This document shows positions 45,926 to 55,077 of a DNA stretch of 64,000 bases, in pieces (the first letter of the stretch is position 1; the number at the start of each line of letters is the position of its first letter). Origin of the DNA: Pusillimonas sp. TS35 (GTDB taxonomy: Bacteria > Pseudomonadota > Gammaproteobacteria > Burkholderiales > Burkholderiaceae_B); the NCBI RefSeq assembly GCF_009857885.1, contig NZ_WWER01000002.1, positions 186,001-250,000 of the forward strand, given 5' to 3'. Made by a program: the position numbers and the translations under genes. The notes below the pieces were generated by a model. It saw only the letters and a list, made by a program, of their open reading frames with translations. It was not told where the DNA came from and did no database searches.

Positions 45926-46858
45926 CTAGGATTTGGCGAGCTGGCGACCGCAATCGCCCAGCAGGTTGCGCAGCCACTTGTGCGCCGCCGATTGATGATT
46001 GCGCTGGTGCCAAAGCTGGTAAAACCGCATGGGCGGAAACGCAATGGGCGGACGCACAATCGCCAGGGGCAGCAACCGGGCATAAAATGCCGCGAAATGC
46101 CGCGTGGTGGTGAATATCAGATCAGTACCCGCAATCAGATAAGGCGCGATATTGAACGACTGCACCACCACCCGCTCGTCGCGCTCGATACGCTCGCTTG
46201 CCAGCACGCCGTCAATCACGCCACGCTGTGTGATCGAATACGGCAGCGGCACAACATGCGACGCGTTTTCGTAGTCTTGCCGAGTCATCCCCCGTGTGGC
46301 CCAGGGGCTGTCGGCAGCCACCAGGCATACGATCTCATCTTCGAGCAATACCGAAAGATGCATGCGGTCGGGGGGCTCAGGCCAGTTGCCGATCACGACA
46401 TCCAGATCGCCCTCGGCCAACGAATGCTCGAAGTCGAAGTCTGGGCCCAGCGCATGCACGGTAAGCCGGGCGTGCGGCGCCTCACGCCGCACCCTGCCTG
46501 ACACACTGCTCATGAACACGGGGGCCAAGTAGTCGGGGGAGCCAATGTGAAACTCTTGACGCGTATTGAAGGGCTCAAAAGCATCGGGCTGCGCGACCAT
46601 GCTGTCGATTTGCTCTAGCGCCGCGCGGGCATGCGGCAGCAGGCTAAGCGCGCGTTCGGTGGGCACCATGCCGCCCTTCTCACGCACCAGCAGTGGATCG
46701 CCCAGAATGGCGCGCAAGCGCCGCAGCGCCACGCTGACGGTAGGCTGCGACTGATTGAGTTTGAGCGCCACCCGCGACACACTGCGCTCTGTCACCAGCA
46801 AGCAGAAGACCTTGAGCAGGTAAGTATCGAGTAGTTCAGCGCTGCGCCGCACCACCAT
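45926..46858 (-). CDS. LysR-family transcriptional regulator at the end of the xdh-guaD operon
   Basis: 310 aa from the ATG at 46858. The N-terminal winged helix (10-70) reads VALKLNQSQPTVSVALRRLR then GDPLLVREKGGMVPTERALSL. The C-terminal ligand-binding domain (95-300) has GSPDYLAPVF and IFTTTRHFAAFYARLLPLAI. It lies 76 bp after guaD on the same strand, as the likely last gene of xdhA-xdhB-xdhC-guaD-lysR. A role in purine-dependent induction is likely, but no binding site was identified with confidence. The wording resembles the NodD/PcaQ-like subgroup of LysR proteins. Confidence 0.88.
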   Translation of the reverse strand: MVVRRSAELLDTYLLKVFCLLVTERSVSRVALKLNQSQPTVSVALRRLRAILGDPLLVREKGGMVPTERALSLLPHARAALEQIDSMVAQPDAFEPFNTRQEFHIGSPDYLAPVFMSSVSGRVRREAPHARLTVHALGPDFDFEHSLAEGDLDVVIGNWPEPPDRMHLSVLLEDEIVCLVAADSPWATRGMTRQDYENASHVVPLPYSITQRGVIDGVLASERIERDERVVVQSFNIAPYLIAGTDLIFTTTRHFAAFYARLLPLAIVRPPIAFPPMRFYQLWHQRNHQSAAHKWLRNLLGDCGRQLAKS

Positions 46859-46934
46859 TATTCGTCTCCCTCTTCGATGCTTTTTATCTCCGACCCCGGA
46901 ACGGGCCATGATATAGGAATCTAACGCTGCTGCG

Positions 46935-48302
46935 TCAGTTTTGAGGCTGGCGCGCATCGTCTTGTGTATCGCGGGCGTACAGCAGCCGGCCCGCCACATA
47001 GCTTGCGGCCACCGCACGGTCGTCGCCCAGCATGGCAAACGCAAACAACAGCTCCTCCAGGGACGTCGCGGCAGCAGTGCGCCGCGCGAGCAGCGGCGTG
47101 GCGCCGGGGTCGAGAACGATGAAATCCGCCTCGGCGCCTGGCTGCAGCGTACCGATCACCCCCTGCAGGCCCAGCGCCGCCGCTGCTCCCTGGGTCGCCA
47201 TGTGAAACATATGCGTCGCGCTGAGATGATGGCCGCCCAGACGCGCCACCTTGTGCGCCTCGCCCATGGTGCGCAGCATCGAAAACGACGTACCGCCGCC
47301 TACGTCAGTTGCCAGCGCCACCTGCATGCCCGCGCGGCGGGCCGCATGCAAGTCAAACAGGCCGCTACCCAGGAACAGATTCGATGTCGGACAGTGCGCC
47401 GCCAGCGCGCCCGCGTCGCGCATGCGCGCGCGATCCTCGTCATCGAGCCAGATGCAATGGCCGTACACCGCACGCGGGCGCAGCAAGCCGTATCCCGCAT
47501 AGATATCGAGGTAGCTGCGGTAGCCGGGGTGCATCGCAGCGGCCCACGCAGTTTCGTCGCGGTTCTCCGCCACGTGGCTCTGAATGAACACGTCGCCATA
47601 GCGCTGCGCCAGTTCTCCGCATGCGCCAAGCTGCGCAGCCGTGGACGTGGGTGCAAAACGCGGCGTGAGCGCATACATCTGCCGGCCGATGCCATGCCAG
47701 CGCATGATCAGCGCTTCGCTATCGCGCGCCCCCTCATCAGCCGTATCGCGCAACGCGTCGGGGCAGTTGCGATCCATCATCACCTTGCCCGCCACCATGC
47801 GCATATTGCGGGCGTGGCTGGCGGCAAAGAACGCATCGACGGATTGTGGATGAACCGTGCAGTACACCAATGCGCTCGTGGTGCCGCAGCGCAGCAACTC
47901 ATTGAGGAAAAAATCGGCGACTTCGGCGGCGTGGCCGCTATCCTGGAAGCGGCGTTCGGCCGGAAAGGTGTATGTCTCCAGCCAGGACAACAGGCCAGGG
48001 GCCGGCGAAGCGATGATGTCTGTCTGAGGATAATGCACGTGGGTATCGATGAAGCCCGGCGTGATCAGCCGATTGCGCCAATCCACCACGGGTGTGGCCT
48101 CACCCAGTGTGGGCGCCAATGCACCGTATTCACCCACCTGAGCGACGCGGCCGTCCTCGATCACCAGCAAACCATCTTCCAGCATGATGGACTGGGGTGC
48201 CTCGTCGTGCGCCGCACGGTCGGCAAAATAGAGCAGTCGAGCACGATACCCTCGGCGTTCCACGTTCGCACCAGCGTCGTCACGAGCGTTGAAAGGCTTC
48301 AT
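46935..48302 (-). CDS. guaD: Guanine deaminase
   Basis: 455 aa. It deaminates guanine to xanthine and ammonia. The amidohydrolase barrel has the zinc motif PGFIDTHVHYPQTD (His88, His90), the later FIQSHVAENRDE, GHCIWL, and the aspartate of ATDVGGGTSFSML. The hallmark MCPTSN appears as AAHCPTSNLFLGSG. Its start overlaps the xdhC stop by ATGA. Length is typical (430-460). It supplies xanthine to the XdhAB enzyme encoded upstream. Confidence 0.95.
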   Translation of the reverse strand: MKPFNARDDAGANVERRGYRARLLYFADRAAHDEAPQSIMLEDGLLVIEDGRVAQVGEYGALAPTLGEATPVVDWRNRLITPGFIDTHVHYPQTDIIASPAPGLLSWLETYTFPAERRFQDSGHAAEVADFFLNELLRCGTTSALVYCTVHPQSVDAFFAASHARNMRMVAGKVMMDRNCPDALRDTADEGARDSEALIMRWHGIGRQMYALTPRFAPTSTAAQLGACGELAQRYGDVFIQSHVAENRDETAWAAAMHPGYRSYLDIYAGYGLLRPRAVYGHCIWLDDEDRARMRDAGALAAHCPTSNLFLGSGLFDLHAARRAGMQVALATDVGGGTSFSMLRTMGEAHKVARLGGHHLSATHMFHMATQGAAAALGLQGVIGTLQPGAEADFIVLDPGATPLLARRTAAATSLEELLFAFAMLGDDRAVAASYVAGRLLYARDTQDDARQPQN

Positions 48303-49336
48303 TGCGCGCCCGCGTGCACGTGCGCAATCAGTTCGCGCGTCTGCAGGAGCTGCGCGGCAACAGCAATGGCAATCGACTCGGGTGCTTTGTCATGGATACC
48401 GGCAACGCCGATGGGGCAGGTCATGCGCGCCAACGCCTCGGGGGCCACACCACGCCGCGCCAGGCGGCGCTCGAACTTCACGCGTTTGGTGCGGGAGCCG
48501 ATCAGGCCCAGATAGGCGAAATCGCCACGGCGCAGGATATGGCGGCAAAGCTGCTCATCCAGAGCATGGGAATGCGTCATCACAAGGTAAAACGCGCCTG
48601 CCGGCGCCTCGTCGACGATGGCCTGCGGTACATCGGTTGGCTCGACGCGCACGTTGGCCGGCACATTGTCTGGAAATTGCGCATCACGCTCGTCAGCCCA
48701 ACTTACCGTGCACGGCATATACGCCAGCACACGCACCAACGCCTGGCCAACGTGCCCTGCGCCGAACAGCACCACATGCATGGAAACAGGCGCCACCCAC
48801 TCGCGCAGCGCCGCACGGCCGCCCGCACGCACAAGCATGCCCGCACCACCAGCGACCGGCGCGGGCTGCGCGTCCGGCGGCATGTCGCACACCCGCACAT
48901 GCCCGGCGCCTGGCCAGGGCCCGCCCTGCGCATGCGGCGATGCGGGCATATCGCCCAGCTCGCGTTCGCGCAAGCATGGGCGGCCGGCAGCCAGCGCCGC
49001 CCGCAAAGACATCAGCCAGCCCGTGTCGGCCGGGCCCAGCGTTTCAAACAACAGCGTGACGGCGCCACCACAGCATTGCGCCAGGCTGGGGCCCAACGAA
49101 AGCCACTGCGTCGCGCAGGCGCCACCAGGATAATCGTGCAGCAGCGCCCGCGCTTGTTGTATGGCGCGCCATTCCAACTGGCCCCCGCCTACACTGCCCC
49201 ATTGGGCCTGTGCCGAAACGACCATCCTGGCGCCCACCTCGCGGGGCGCGGAACCTTCCACATCCGCCACAGTAATCAACACCGCGGGCGTGTTCGCACG
49301 AGCAAGCGCGCAGGCGGCATCAAGCCAGACACTCAT
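48299..49336 (-). CDS. xdhC: Xanthine dehydrogenase accessory protein XdhC
   Basis: 345 aa. XdhC binds and sulfurates the molybdenum cofactor and inserts it into xanthine dehydrogenase; it is not part of the final enzyme. The N-terminal XdhC/CoxI domain carries AVLITVADVEGSAPREVGAR and the metal or cofactor cysteine in QCCGG. The Rossmann domain shows VVLFGAGHVGQALVRVLAY, and the C-terminal YLGLIGSRTKRVKF block is conserved. The gene overlaps both neighbours (xdhB stop and guaD start) by four bases, so translation is tightly coupled. Confidence 0.95.
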   Translation of the reverse strand: MSVWLDAACALARANTPAVLITVADVEGSAPREVGARMVVSAQAQWGSVGGGQLEWRAIQQARALLHDYPGGACATQWLSLGPSLAQCCGGAVTLLFETLGPADTGWLMSLRAALAAGRPCLRERELGDMPASPHAQGGPWPGAGHVRVCDMPPDAQPAPVAGGAGMLVRAGGRAALREWVAPVSMHVVLFGAGHVGQALVRVLAYMPCTVSWADERDAQFPDNVPANVRVEPTDVPQAIVDEAPAGAFYLVMTHSHALDEQLCRHILRRGDFAYLGLIGSRTKRVKFERRLARRGVAPEALARMTCPIGVAGIHDKAPESIAIAVAAQLLQTRELIAHVHAGAQ

Positions 49337-51669
49337 GGCGCCTCCTGCCCACGCAGCGCCGTCACCGCATTGAGAATCGCCTCGGGCGTCGCAGGCGCGT
49401 CCAGCACCGGTTCGACCCGATAATTGCCAACGCTGGCAACGGCGTCGCGGATGGCGTTGAACACACTGAAAGACAGCAACAGCGGTGGTTCTCCCACCGC
49501 CTTGGAGCGATGGATGGTATCCCGGGCATTGCGATTGCCAAACAGCTTGACGCGGAAGTCCGCCGGACAGTCACTGACGGCGGGTATTTTGTATGTGGAC
49601 GGCGCATGCGTCATCAGCCGGCCGTCGCCGTTCCAGTACAGTGCCTCGCTTGTGAGCCAACCCATGCCTTGTATGAACGCCCCTTCGATCTGCCCGATGT
49701 CGATGGCGGGATTGATGGACTCACCCACATCATGCAGGATGTCAGTGCGCAGGAGTCTGAATTCGCCGGTCAGCGTATCGACCACCACCTCAGACACCGC
49801 CGCGCCATAGGCGTAGTAGTAGAACGGCTCGCCGGTCATCGTGTGCTTGTCCCACCGTATGCCCGGCGTGGCATAAAACCCCTCGGACCAGAGCTGCACC
49901 TGCACCCAGTAGGCTGCATCCACCACCTCTGCGAACGGCAAGCTTTCGCCGTTGACGTACACGCGGTTATCGGCAAACACGACATCCTCAGCCTGACCTC
50001 CCCACTTCGCAGCGGCCACGCCGGCCAGCCGGCGCCGTATGCGCAGGGCAGCGTCCTGCGCCGCCTTTCCATTCAGATCCGAACCTGTGGACGCGGCCGT
50101 TGCCGAGGTATTGGCCACTTTACTGGTATCGGCGGCCGTCACGCGAACGTGCGCGATGTCCAGCCCCAGCGCCTGAGCGGTGACCTGCGCCACCTTGGTA
50201 TTCAAGCCCTGGCCCATTTCGGTGCCGCCATGGTTCACGAGGACGGAGCCGTCGCGGTATACATGCACCAGCGCGCCGGCCTGATTGAATGCCGGCACGT
50301 TGAATGAAATGCCGAATTTCACGGGCGTCAGCGCCAGGCCGCGCTTAAGTACCGGGCTGTCGCGGTTGTATGCCTGCACGGCCTCTCGGCGCGCGCGATA
50401 GCTGCTGTCCGCCTCAAGCTGGCTGACCAACGGTTCCAGCACATTGTCGAGAACGCGCTGACCATAGGGCGTGATGTCGCGCTCGCCTATTCCGTAGAAG
50501 TTGGCGCGGCGCACATCCAGCGGGTCGCGCCCCAGCCGGCGTGCAATCATATCGATGAGCACCTCGGTCACCAACGCGCCCTGCGGCCCGCCGAAGCCGC
50601 GAAAAGCGGTATTGGACTGCGTGTTGGTCTTGCCGCACAGCGCCGCAATACCGATGTGCGGCAGAAAATAAGCGTTGTCTACATGGCAAACGGCGCGCGT
50701 GGCGACGGCTTCCGACAGATCAGCCGAATACCCCGCCTGCAGCGTCATGTCCACATTCATACCCAGGATGTGGCCCGCGTCGTCAAAACCGATGTCGTAT
50801 TCGTAATGAAAGCCGTGCCGTTTGCCGGTGATCATCATATCGTCGTCACGATCGGGGCGCAGCTTCACCGGCACGCCCAGGCGCGCCGCGCATACCGCCG
50901 CCACGCCCGCGAACAATGCCGATTGTGACTCTTTACCGCCGAAGCCGCCGCCCATGCGGCGGCATTCCACAACGACCTGGTGCGATTGCCACCCCAGCGC
51001 CCGGGCCACCAACGCCTGCATTTCGCTGGGGTGCTGCGTCGAACACCACACATGCATGGTCTGACCCTCGCGCGGCACCGCGTAAGCGATCTGCCCTTCC
51101 AGATAAAACTGCTCCTGCCCGCCGCACGCGAAGGTACCCGTCAGGCGGTGTGGCGCGCGCGCAATGGCGTCAGCGGCGTCGCCACGCGCAAGCCGCATGG
51201 GCGGCACCACCAACGCGGACCGCATCTTGGCCTGCAAAGGCGTCAAGATCGCTTCCAGCGGCTCGTAATCCACGCTTGCCAACCGGGCGGCTCGCCGCGC
51301 CGCATCCCGGCTGGCGGCCACCACGACGAACAGCGGCTGGCCGATGTATTGCACGCATGCGTCGGCCAGCAAGGGGTCGTCGTGAACTACCGGACCGCAA
51401 TTATTCTCTCCCGGAATATCCTGTGCGGTAAGCACGGCCAGCACATCCGGCGCGGTGCGTACGGCACGCAGATCAATGGCGCGGATACGCGCATGGGCCT
51501 GGTCTGACAGGCCCAGCGCCGCATGCAGTGTCCCGGCCAGTTCGGGCAGGTCGTCGGTGTACGTCGCCGTGCCGCTGACATGCAGGACAGCGGACTCATG
51601 CGGCAGGCTTTTGCCAGCGGCGCCTGTCAACACAGGGGTGTGCATACGCGCATCGGCTTGCGTATTCAT
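49333..51669 (-). CDS. xdhB: Xanthine dehydrogenase, molybdopterin-binding subunit
   Basis: 778 aa from the ATG at 51669, overlapping the xdhA stop. It forms the Mo-pterin catalytic half that oxidises hypoxanthine and xanthine to urate. Visible blocks: the N-terminal HVSGTATYTDDLPEL, the pterin region GGGFGGKES, NTAFRGFGGPQGALV, MGQGLNTKVAQVTAQALG and the C-terminal KAVGEPPLLLS, whose glutamate is the catalytic base in the family. Full length, no break. Confidence 0.96.
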   Translation of the reverse strand: MNTQADARMHTPVLTGAAGKSLPHESAVLHVSGTATYTDDLPELAGTLHAALGLSDQAHARIRAIDLRAVRTAPDVLAVLTAQDIPGENNCGPVVHDDPLLADACVQYIGQPLFVVVAASRDAARRAARLASVDYEPLEAILTPLQAKMRSALVVPPMRLARGDAADAIARAPHRLTGTFACGGQEQFYLEGQIAYAVPREGQTMHVWCSTQHPSEMQALVARALGWQSHQVVVECRRMGGGFGGKESQSALFAGVAAVCAARLGVPVKLRPDRDDDMMITGKRHGFHYEYDIGFDDAGHILGMNVDMTLQAGYSADLSEAVATRAVCHVDNAYFLPHIGIAALCGKTNTQSNTAFRGFGGPQGALVTEVLIDMIARRLGRDPLDVRRANFYGIGERDITPYGQRVLDNVLEPLVSQLEADSSYRARREAVQAYNRDSPVLKRGLALTPVKFGISFNVPAFNQAGALVHVYRDGSVLVNHGGTEMGQGLNTKVAQVTAQALGLDIAHVRVTAADTSKVANTSATAASTGSDLNGKAAQDAALRIRRRLAGVAAAKWGGQAEDVVFADNRVYVNGESLPFAEVVDAAYWVQVQLWSEGFYATPGIRWDKHTMTGEPFYYYAYGAAVSEVVVDTLTGEFRLLRTDILHDVGESINPAIDIGQIEGAFIQGMGWLTSEALYWNGDGRLMTHAPSTYKIPAVSDCPADFRVKLFGNRNARDTIHRSKAVGEPPLLLSFSVFNAIRDAVASVGNYRVEPVLDAPATPEAILNAVTALRGQEAP

Positions 51670-53162
51670 ACCTGTTCCTCCTGGGCATCGGCACAGGCAT
51701 AGACATTGACTTGTGCCGGCGACAAAGGCGCCTCGGGCCGTGTTTCCAGATAAAAGCGCCATAAAAGATGCTGCGCCGAGCTAATCCGGTAAGCGCTGCC
51801 CGCGCGCATGTCCGACATCGGCGTATAGTCCCGCGCAAGCGCTTGCATGGCCGCCTGCGCCGTGTCATCGTTCCAGGGGCGGCCCACCAGCGCCTGCTCG
51901 GCCAGCAGTGCGCGCCGAGGTGTGGCGGCCATGCCACCGAAGGCGATACGAGCCTGCGCTACCTCACCGCCAGCGCCAAGATGGATGGCGAATGCCGCGC
52001 AAACCGCCGATATATCCTGGTCGAAGCGCTTGGACAGCTTGTAGCTGCGCAGACGCAGCGCCTGATCGCGAAGCGGGATCTCCAACCCCTGCATGAACTC
52101 GCCCACTTCGAATGCGTTTTTTTGATAGTCGAGGTAGAAGTCTTCCAGCGGCAGCGTACGTACGTGGTCGCCGCGGCGCAGCACAATGCGCGTGCCCAAC
52201 GCAATCAGCACTGGCATGGAATCGCCGATGGGAGAGCCATTGGCCACATTCCCGCCCAGTGTGCCAGCATTGCGAATAGGATAAGAGGCGAAGCGGCGGC
52301 GCAGTTCGCGCAGTTCGTCGTACTGTGCAGCCAGCGCGTCAAAGGCGTCGCTCAGCAGCGCGCCGGCCCCTATGTAGAGATGGCCGTCTTCAGTACGGAT
52401 CTCGCGCAGCGCATCAACCTCGCCGACATAGATAACCTCGGTGAGCGGGCGCAGCTGCTTGGTCACCCACAGCGCAACGTCGGTGCCCCCGGCAAGTATG
52501 CGCGCATGGGGATGCGCCAGGCGCAATTTGGCCAGCTCGGCAAGCGTGCGCGGCGCCCGGAACGTATGGCCCTCGTGCGCGTAATCAAGCGCGGCACCAC
52601 GGCGCAGGCCCGCCAGTATCCCGGCCAGTGCATCGACGTCGAAAGCGGCGCGTGGTTGGCTGAACATGGCCAGCGCGGCATCAATGATGGGCCGATAGCC
52701 CGTGCAGCGGCACAGATTACCCGACAGTGCATCCTGGACATGCGCACGCGAAGGCGCCGGCGCATCGGCGGCATGCTCAACATAAAGCGCCCACATCGAC
52801 ATGACAAAACCGGGCGTGCAAAAGCCGCATTGCGAGCCGTGCAGGTCGACCATGGCCTGTTGGACGGGATGCAGCGCACCGCCTGGCCGGCCCAGATCTT
52901 CAACCGTAAACACTGCCTTGCCGTCGAGGGTGGGCAGCAATTGGATACAAGCGTTGACGGCACGCATACGCACCGCCCCGTGTGCATCCAGATCGCCAAT
53001 CACCACGGTGCATGCACCGCAATCACCCTCTGCACAGCCCTCTTTGGTGCCCGTGGCACGCAAGTCTTCACGCAAATATTGCAGCAGCGTACGCGTAGGC
53101 GCGACACCCCATACCTCGCGCACCTGCCCCCGGCAATAAAACCGTATCTTTTGAGCTTCCAT
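51666..53162 (-). CDS. xdhA: Xanthine dehydrogenase, FeS/FAD small subunit
   Basis: 498 aa from the ATG at 53162; the frame is open to 53378 but the conserved N-terminus begins here. The plant-type [2Fe-2S] site uses Cys43, Cys48, Cys51 (CAEGDCGAC) and Cys72. The second cluster uses Cys112/115 (CGFCTPGF) and Cys151/153 (CRCTGYRP). The FAD domain (about 190-370) has ILAGGTDVALWVTKQ and GTLGGNVANGSPIGDSMP, followed by the CO-dehydrogenase flavoprotein C-terminal domain. It carries electrons from the Mo site to NAD+. First gene of the operon. Confidence 0.96.
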   Translation of the reverse strand: MEAQKIRFYCRGQVREVWGVAPTRTLLQYLREDLRATGTKEGCAEGDCGACTVVIGDLDAHGAVRMRAVNACIQLLPTLDGKAVFTVEDLGRPGGALHPVQQAMVDLHGSQCGFCTPGFVMSMWALYVEHAADAPAPSRAHVQDALSGNLCRCTGYRPIIDAALAMFSQPRAAFDVDALAGILAGLRRGAALDYAHEGHTFRAPRTLAELAKLRLAHPHARILAGGTDVALWVTKQLRPLTEVIYVGEVDALREIRTEDGHLYIGAGALLSDAFDALAAQYDELRELRRRFASYPIRNAGTLGGNVANGSPIGDSMPVLIALGTRIVLRRGDHVRTLPLEDFYLDYQKNAFEVGEFMQGLEIPLRDQALRLRSYKLSKRFDQDISAVCAAFAIHLGAGGEVAQARIAFGGMAATPRRALLAEQALVGRPWNDDTAQAAMQALARDYTPMSDMRAGSAYRISSAQHLLWRFYLETRPEAPLSPAQVNVYACADAQEEQV

Positions 53163-53522
53163 GGTCTGGTTCGCCTCAATGTGCTTGTGCAGCGGCGCCC
53201 CGCATCGGCGCCCGCGCATCAATGCGGTAACTTCAATGCCGATGCAGCGATGCCCATAAGACACATCATGGCGCGCATCCCGAAGGATGGCAATGGGGGT
53301 ATGCGCAGGCATGCCGCACCGAAAACCAGCAGGCGGGCCAGCGAGAGACCATAGCGCTCGCCTATATGGATTATGCATTTTTGCCCCTCTCGATCCACCT
53401 GGATAGCTCTTAAACTAGCCGGGCAAGGCCAAGCTGGCGGGAACATGACTGTCTCGACCACGTCCGGCCGGCAACCCGGCCCCTAGCACGGCCTTTCACA
53501 TTCAATAAAAATCGAGCCGACT
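53163..53522. other. Divergent intergenic region xdhA/uraD
   Basis: 360 bp without a convincing gene. It holds the promoters for the xdh and uraD-allA operons. An AT-richer patch around 53362-53380 (ATATGGATTATGCATT) could be a regulator site, possibly for the LysR protein of the xdh operon, but it is not a clear dyad. A second AT-rich spot precedes uraD at 53500-53515. Confidence 0.4.
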
Positions 53523-54050
53523 ATGACGCAGATCCAGGCACCCGAATTGACACTGTCCGCGCTGTCCGCCATGGGGCAGGATGAATTTACAGAGCGACTT
53601 AGCGGCATCTTCGAGCACTCCCCCTGGATTGCCCGCGGCGCGTGGCAAGCGCGCCCATTTACAAGCGTGGAGGCGCTGCATGGCGCAATGCTTGGCGTAC
53701 TGAACCAGGCTGACGAAGCGGCGCAGCTTGCACTGATCCTCGCTCACCCGGAGCTGGCAGGCAAAGAAGCCGCCAACGGCACACTGACGGATGCCTCCAC
53801 GAACGAGCAGCGCGGCGCCGGGCTGGATCAATGCAGCGCCGACGAGTTGGCGCGCCTGCGCGGCCTGAACGCCCGTTACCACGAGCGCTTCGGTTTTCCG
53901 TTTGTGATCGCCGTCAAAGGGCTGACACGCTACCAGATCATGGACAGCATCGACGCACGGCTGCACAATGATCACGATACGGAACGCGCGACATGCTTGG
54001 CCGAGATCGCCAAGATTGCGCGCTTCCGTCTGGATGCCCTATTTGCCTGA
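53523..54050 (+). CDS. uraD: OHCU decarboxylase
   Basis: 175 aa. It decarboxylates 2-oxo-4-hydroxy-4-carboxy-5-ureidoimidazoline to S-allantoin, the third step after PuuD and HiuH. Family blocks are FEHSPWIARGAWQARPF, LILAHPELAGKEA (His75 matches the catalytic histidine), TNEQRGAGLDQC and NARYHERFGFPFVIAVKG. It is separated from hiuH and puuD by 12 kb but paired with allA; GAGGAG for allA overlaps its end. Confidence 0.95.
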   Translation: MTQIQAPELTLSALSAMGQDEFTERLSGIFEHSPWIARGAWQARPFTSVEALHGAMLGVLNQADEAAQLALILAHPELAGKEAANGTLTDASTNEQRGAGLDQCSADELARLRGLNARYHERFGFPFVIAVKGLTRYQIMDSIDARLHNDHDTERATCLAEIAKIARFRLDALFA

Positions 54051-54060
54051 GGAGATGATT

Positions 54061-54576
54061 GTGAGTGTGTCTGTAACCCTGAAGGCGCTGGCCGCCGCCC
54101 CCTTGACGCGCGAAGCCTTTGCCCCATTCGGCGATGTGATCGAGGTGTCTGACGCCGTCCGGCATTTCACCATCAATGACGGCAATACAGAACGCTATCA
54201 CGACCTGGCCAATATCGATCCGGGTGCCGACGGCAAAGCAATTGTTTCCATTTTTCGGGGTTTGCCGCGCGCCCTGCCCTTTACCGTCACCATGATGGAG
54301 CGGCACCCTCGCGCCAGCCAAGCTTTCATCCCGCTCTCAGGCCGCCCCTATCTGGTCATCGTCGCCCCCGCCGGCGACGCCCCAGGTCCCGACGACCTAC
54401 GGTTGTTCACCTGTGAACCCGGCCAGGGCGTCAACTACGCCGCCGGCGTATGGCACCACCCCCTGCTGGCGCTCGACGCCGTCAGCGACTTCCTCGTCAT
54501 CGACCGCAGCGGCCCCGGCGACAACTGCGACGTCATCGACCTCGCCCAACCCTGCCAGATCGCCAGCCCGTGCTGA
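54061..54576 (+). CDS. allA: Ureidoglycolate lyase
   Basis: 171 aa from a GTG at 54061, with GAGGAG 7 bp upstream. The ATG at 54055 would abut the ribosome-binding site and is less likely. The enzyme splits ureidoglycolate into glyoxylate and urea. The cupin-like fold shows FAPFGDVIEVSD, the conserved RHFTINDGNTERYHDLA, TMMERHPRASQAFIPLSGRP and NYAAGVWHHPLLALD. It completes the purine-to-glyoxylate route and so feeds Gcl encoded downstream. Confidence 0.94.
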   Translation: MSVSVTLKALAAAPLTREAFAPFGDVIEVSDAVRHFTINDGNTERYHDLANIDPGADGKAIVSIFRGLPRALPFTVTMMERHPRASQAFIPLSGRPYLVIVAPAGDAPGPDDLRLFTCEPGQGVNYAAGVWHHPLLALDAVSDFLVIDRSGPGDNCDVIDLAQPCQIASPC

Positions 54577-54628
54577 TCGCATCAGCGCTTGAACGCGCGC
54601 AGTGTCGATTCTTGAACAGCGAGGCACA

Positions 54629-55077
54629 CTAGCGACGCTCCTGTGTAACGATCAGCCGGAAGTAAGCATCCCAATGCTCCAGATAGGCTGCCGACTCGGC
54701 ATGGCCCATATGCGCTGCCTTGATTGCATACGCTTTCGCCAGTGCCAGGTTTTTTTGACGTGGCCGCCGTTAGAGCCACCCATGTATATCGCTGCGAGCA
54801 TTGAATACCCCCCTGACCTGTCCGGAAATTTCCTGCCCGTAAGAACTAGAGATCTCTCACTGAGCCGCTGATTTTCCTTCTCCACGCACAGCGAGCGTGA
54901 CGGCTCAAGAATGGCCTCCAGCTCCCAAAACTGACCCACCAAAAACAAGAAACAGAAACCGCCGCTGCGTAAGTGCCAACGTCGGTTGGAATCTGAATCA
55001 GTAGGAGGTGCGGACGAAAGAACTACAGCAACGGAATTTATGATTGGAAAGAACAAAGACTGAAAGCAGGCACCCAC
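54629..55077 (-). pseudogene. Remnant of a Sel1-like repeat protein, frameshifted
   Basis: The 501-bp gap between allA and pyk is more AT-rich than its neighbours. On the minus strand a frame from about 55077 runs to SMLAAIYMGGSNGGHVKK, then meets seven consecutive T bases (54750-54756 on the plus strand). In the next frame it continues as LALAKAYAIKAAHMGHAESA and ends at a stop at 54629. Joined across the T-run, the two parts read as one Sel1-type helical repeat (YMGG..G.VKK.L.LA..Y..KAA..GHA.SA..L). The upstream part shows no clear signal peptide, so the start is uncertain. It is either a decayed gene or a homopolymer error. Confidence 0.5.

Noticed and set aside
51768-53354. 528-residue plus-strand frame over xdhA
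   Set aside because: The xdhA FeS and FAD motifs are unambiguous on the other strand; the antisense frame lacks motifs.
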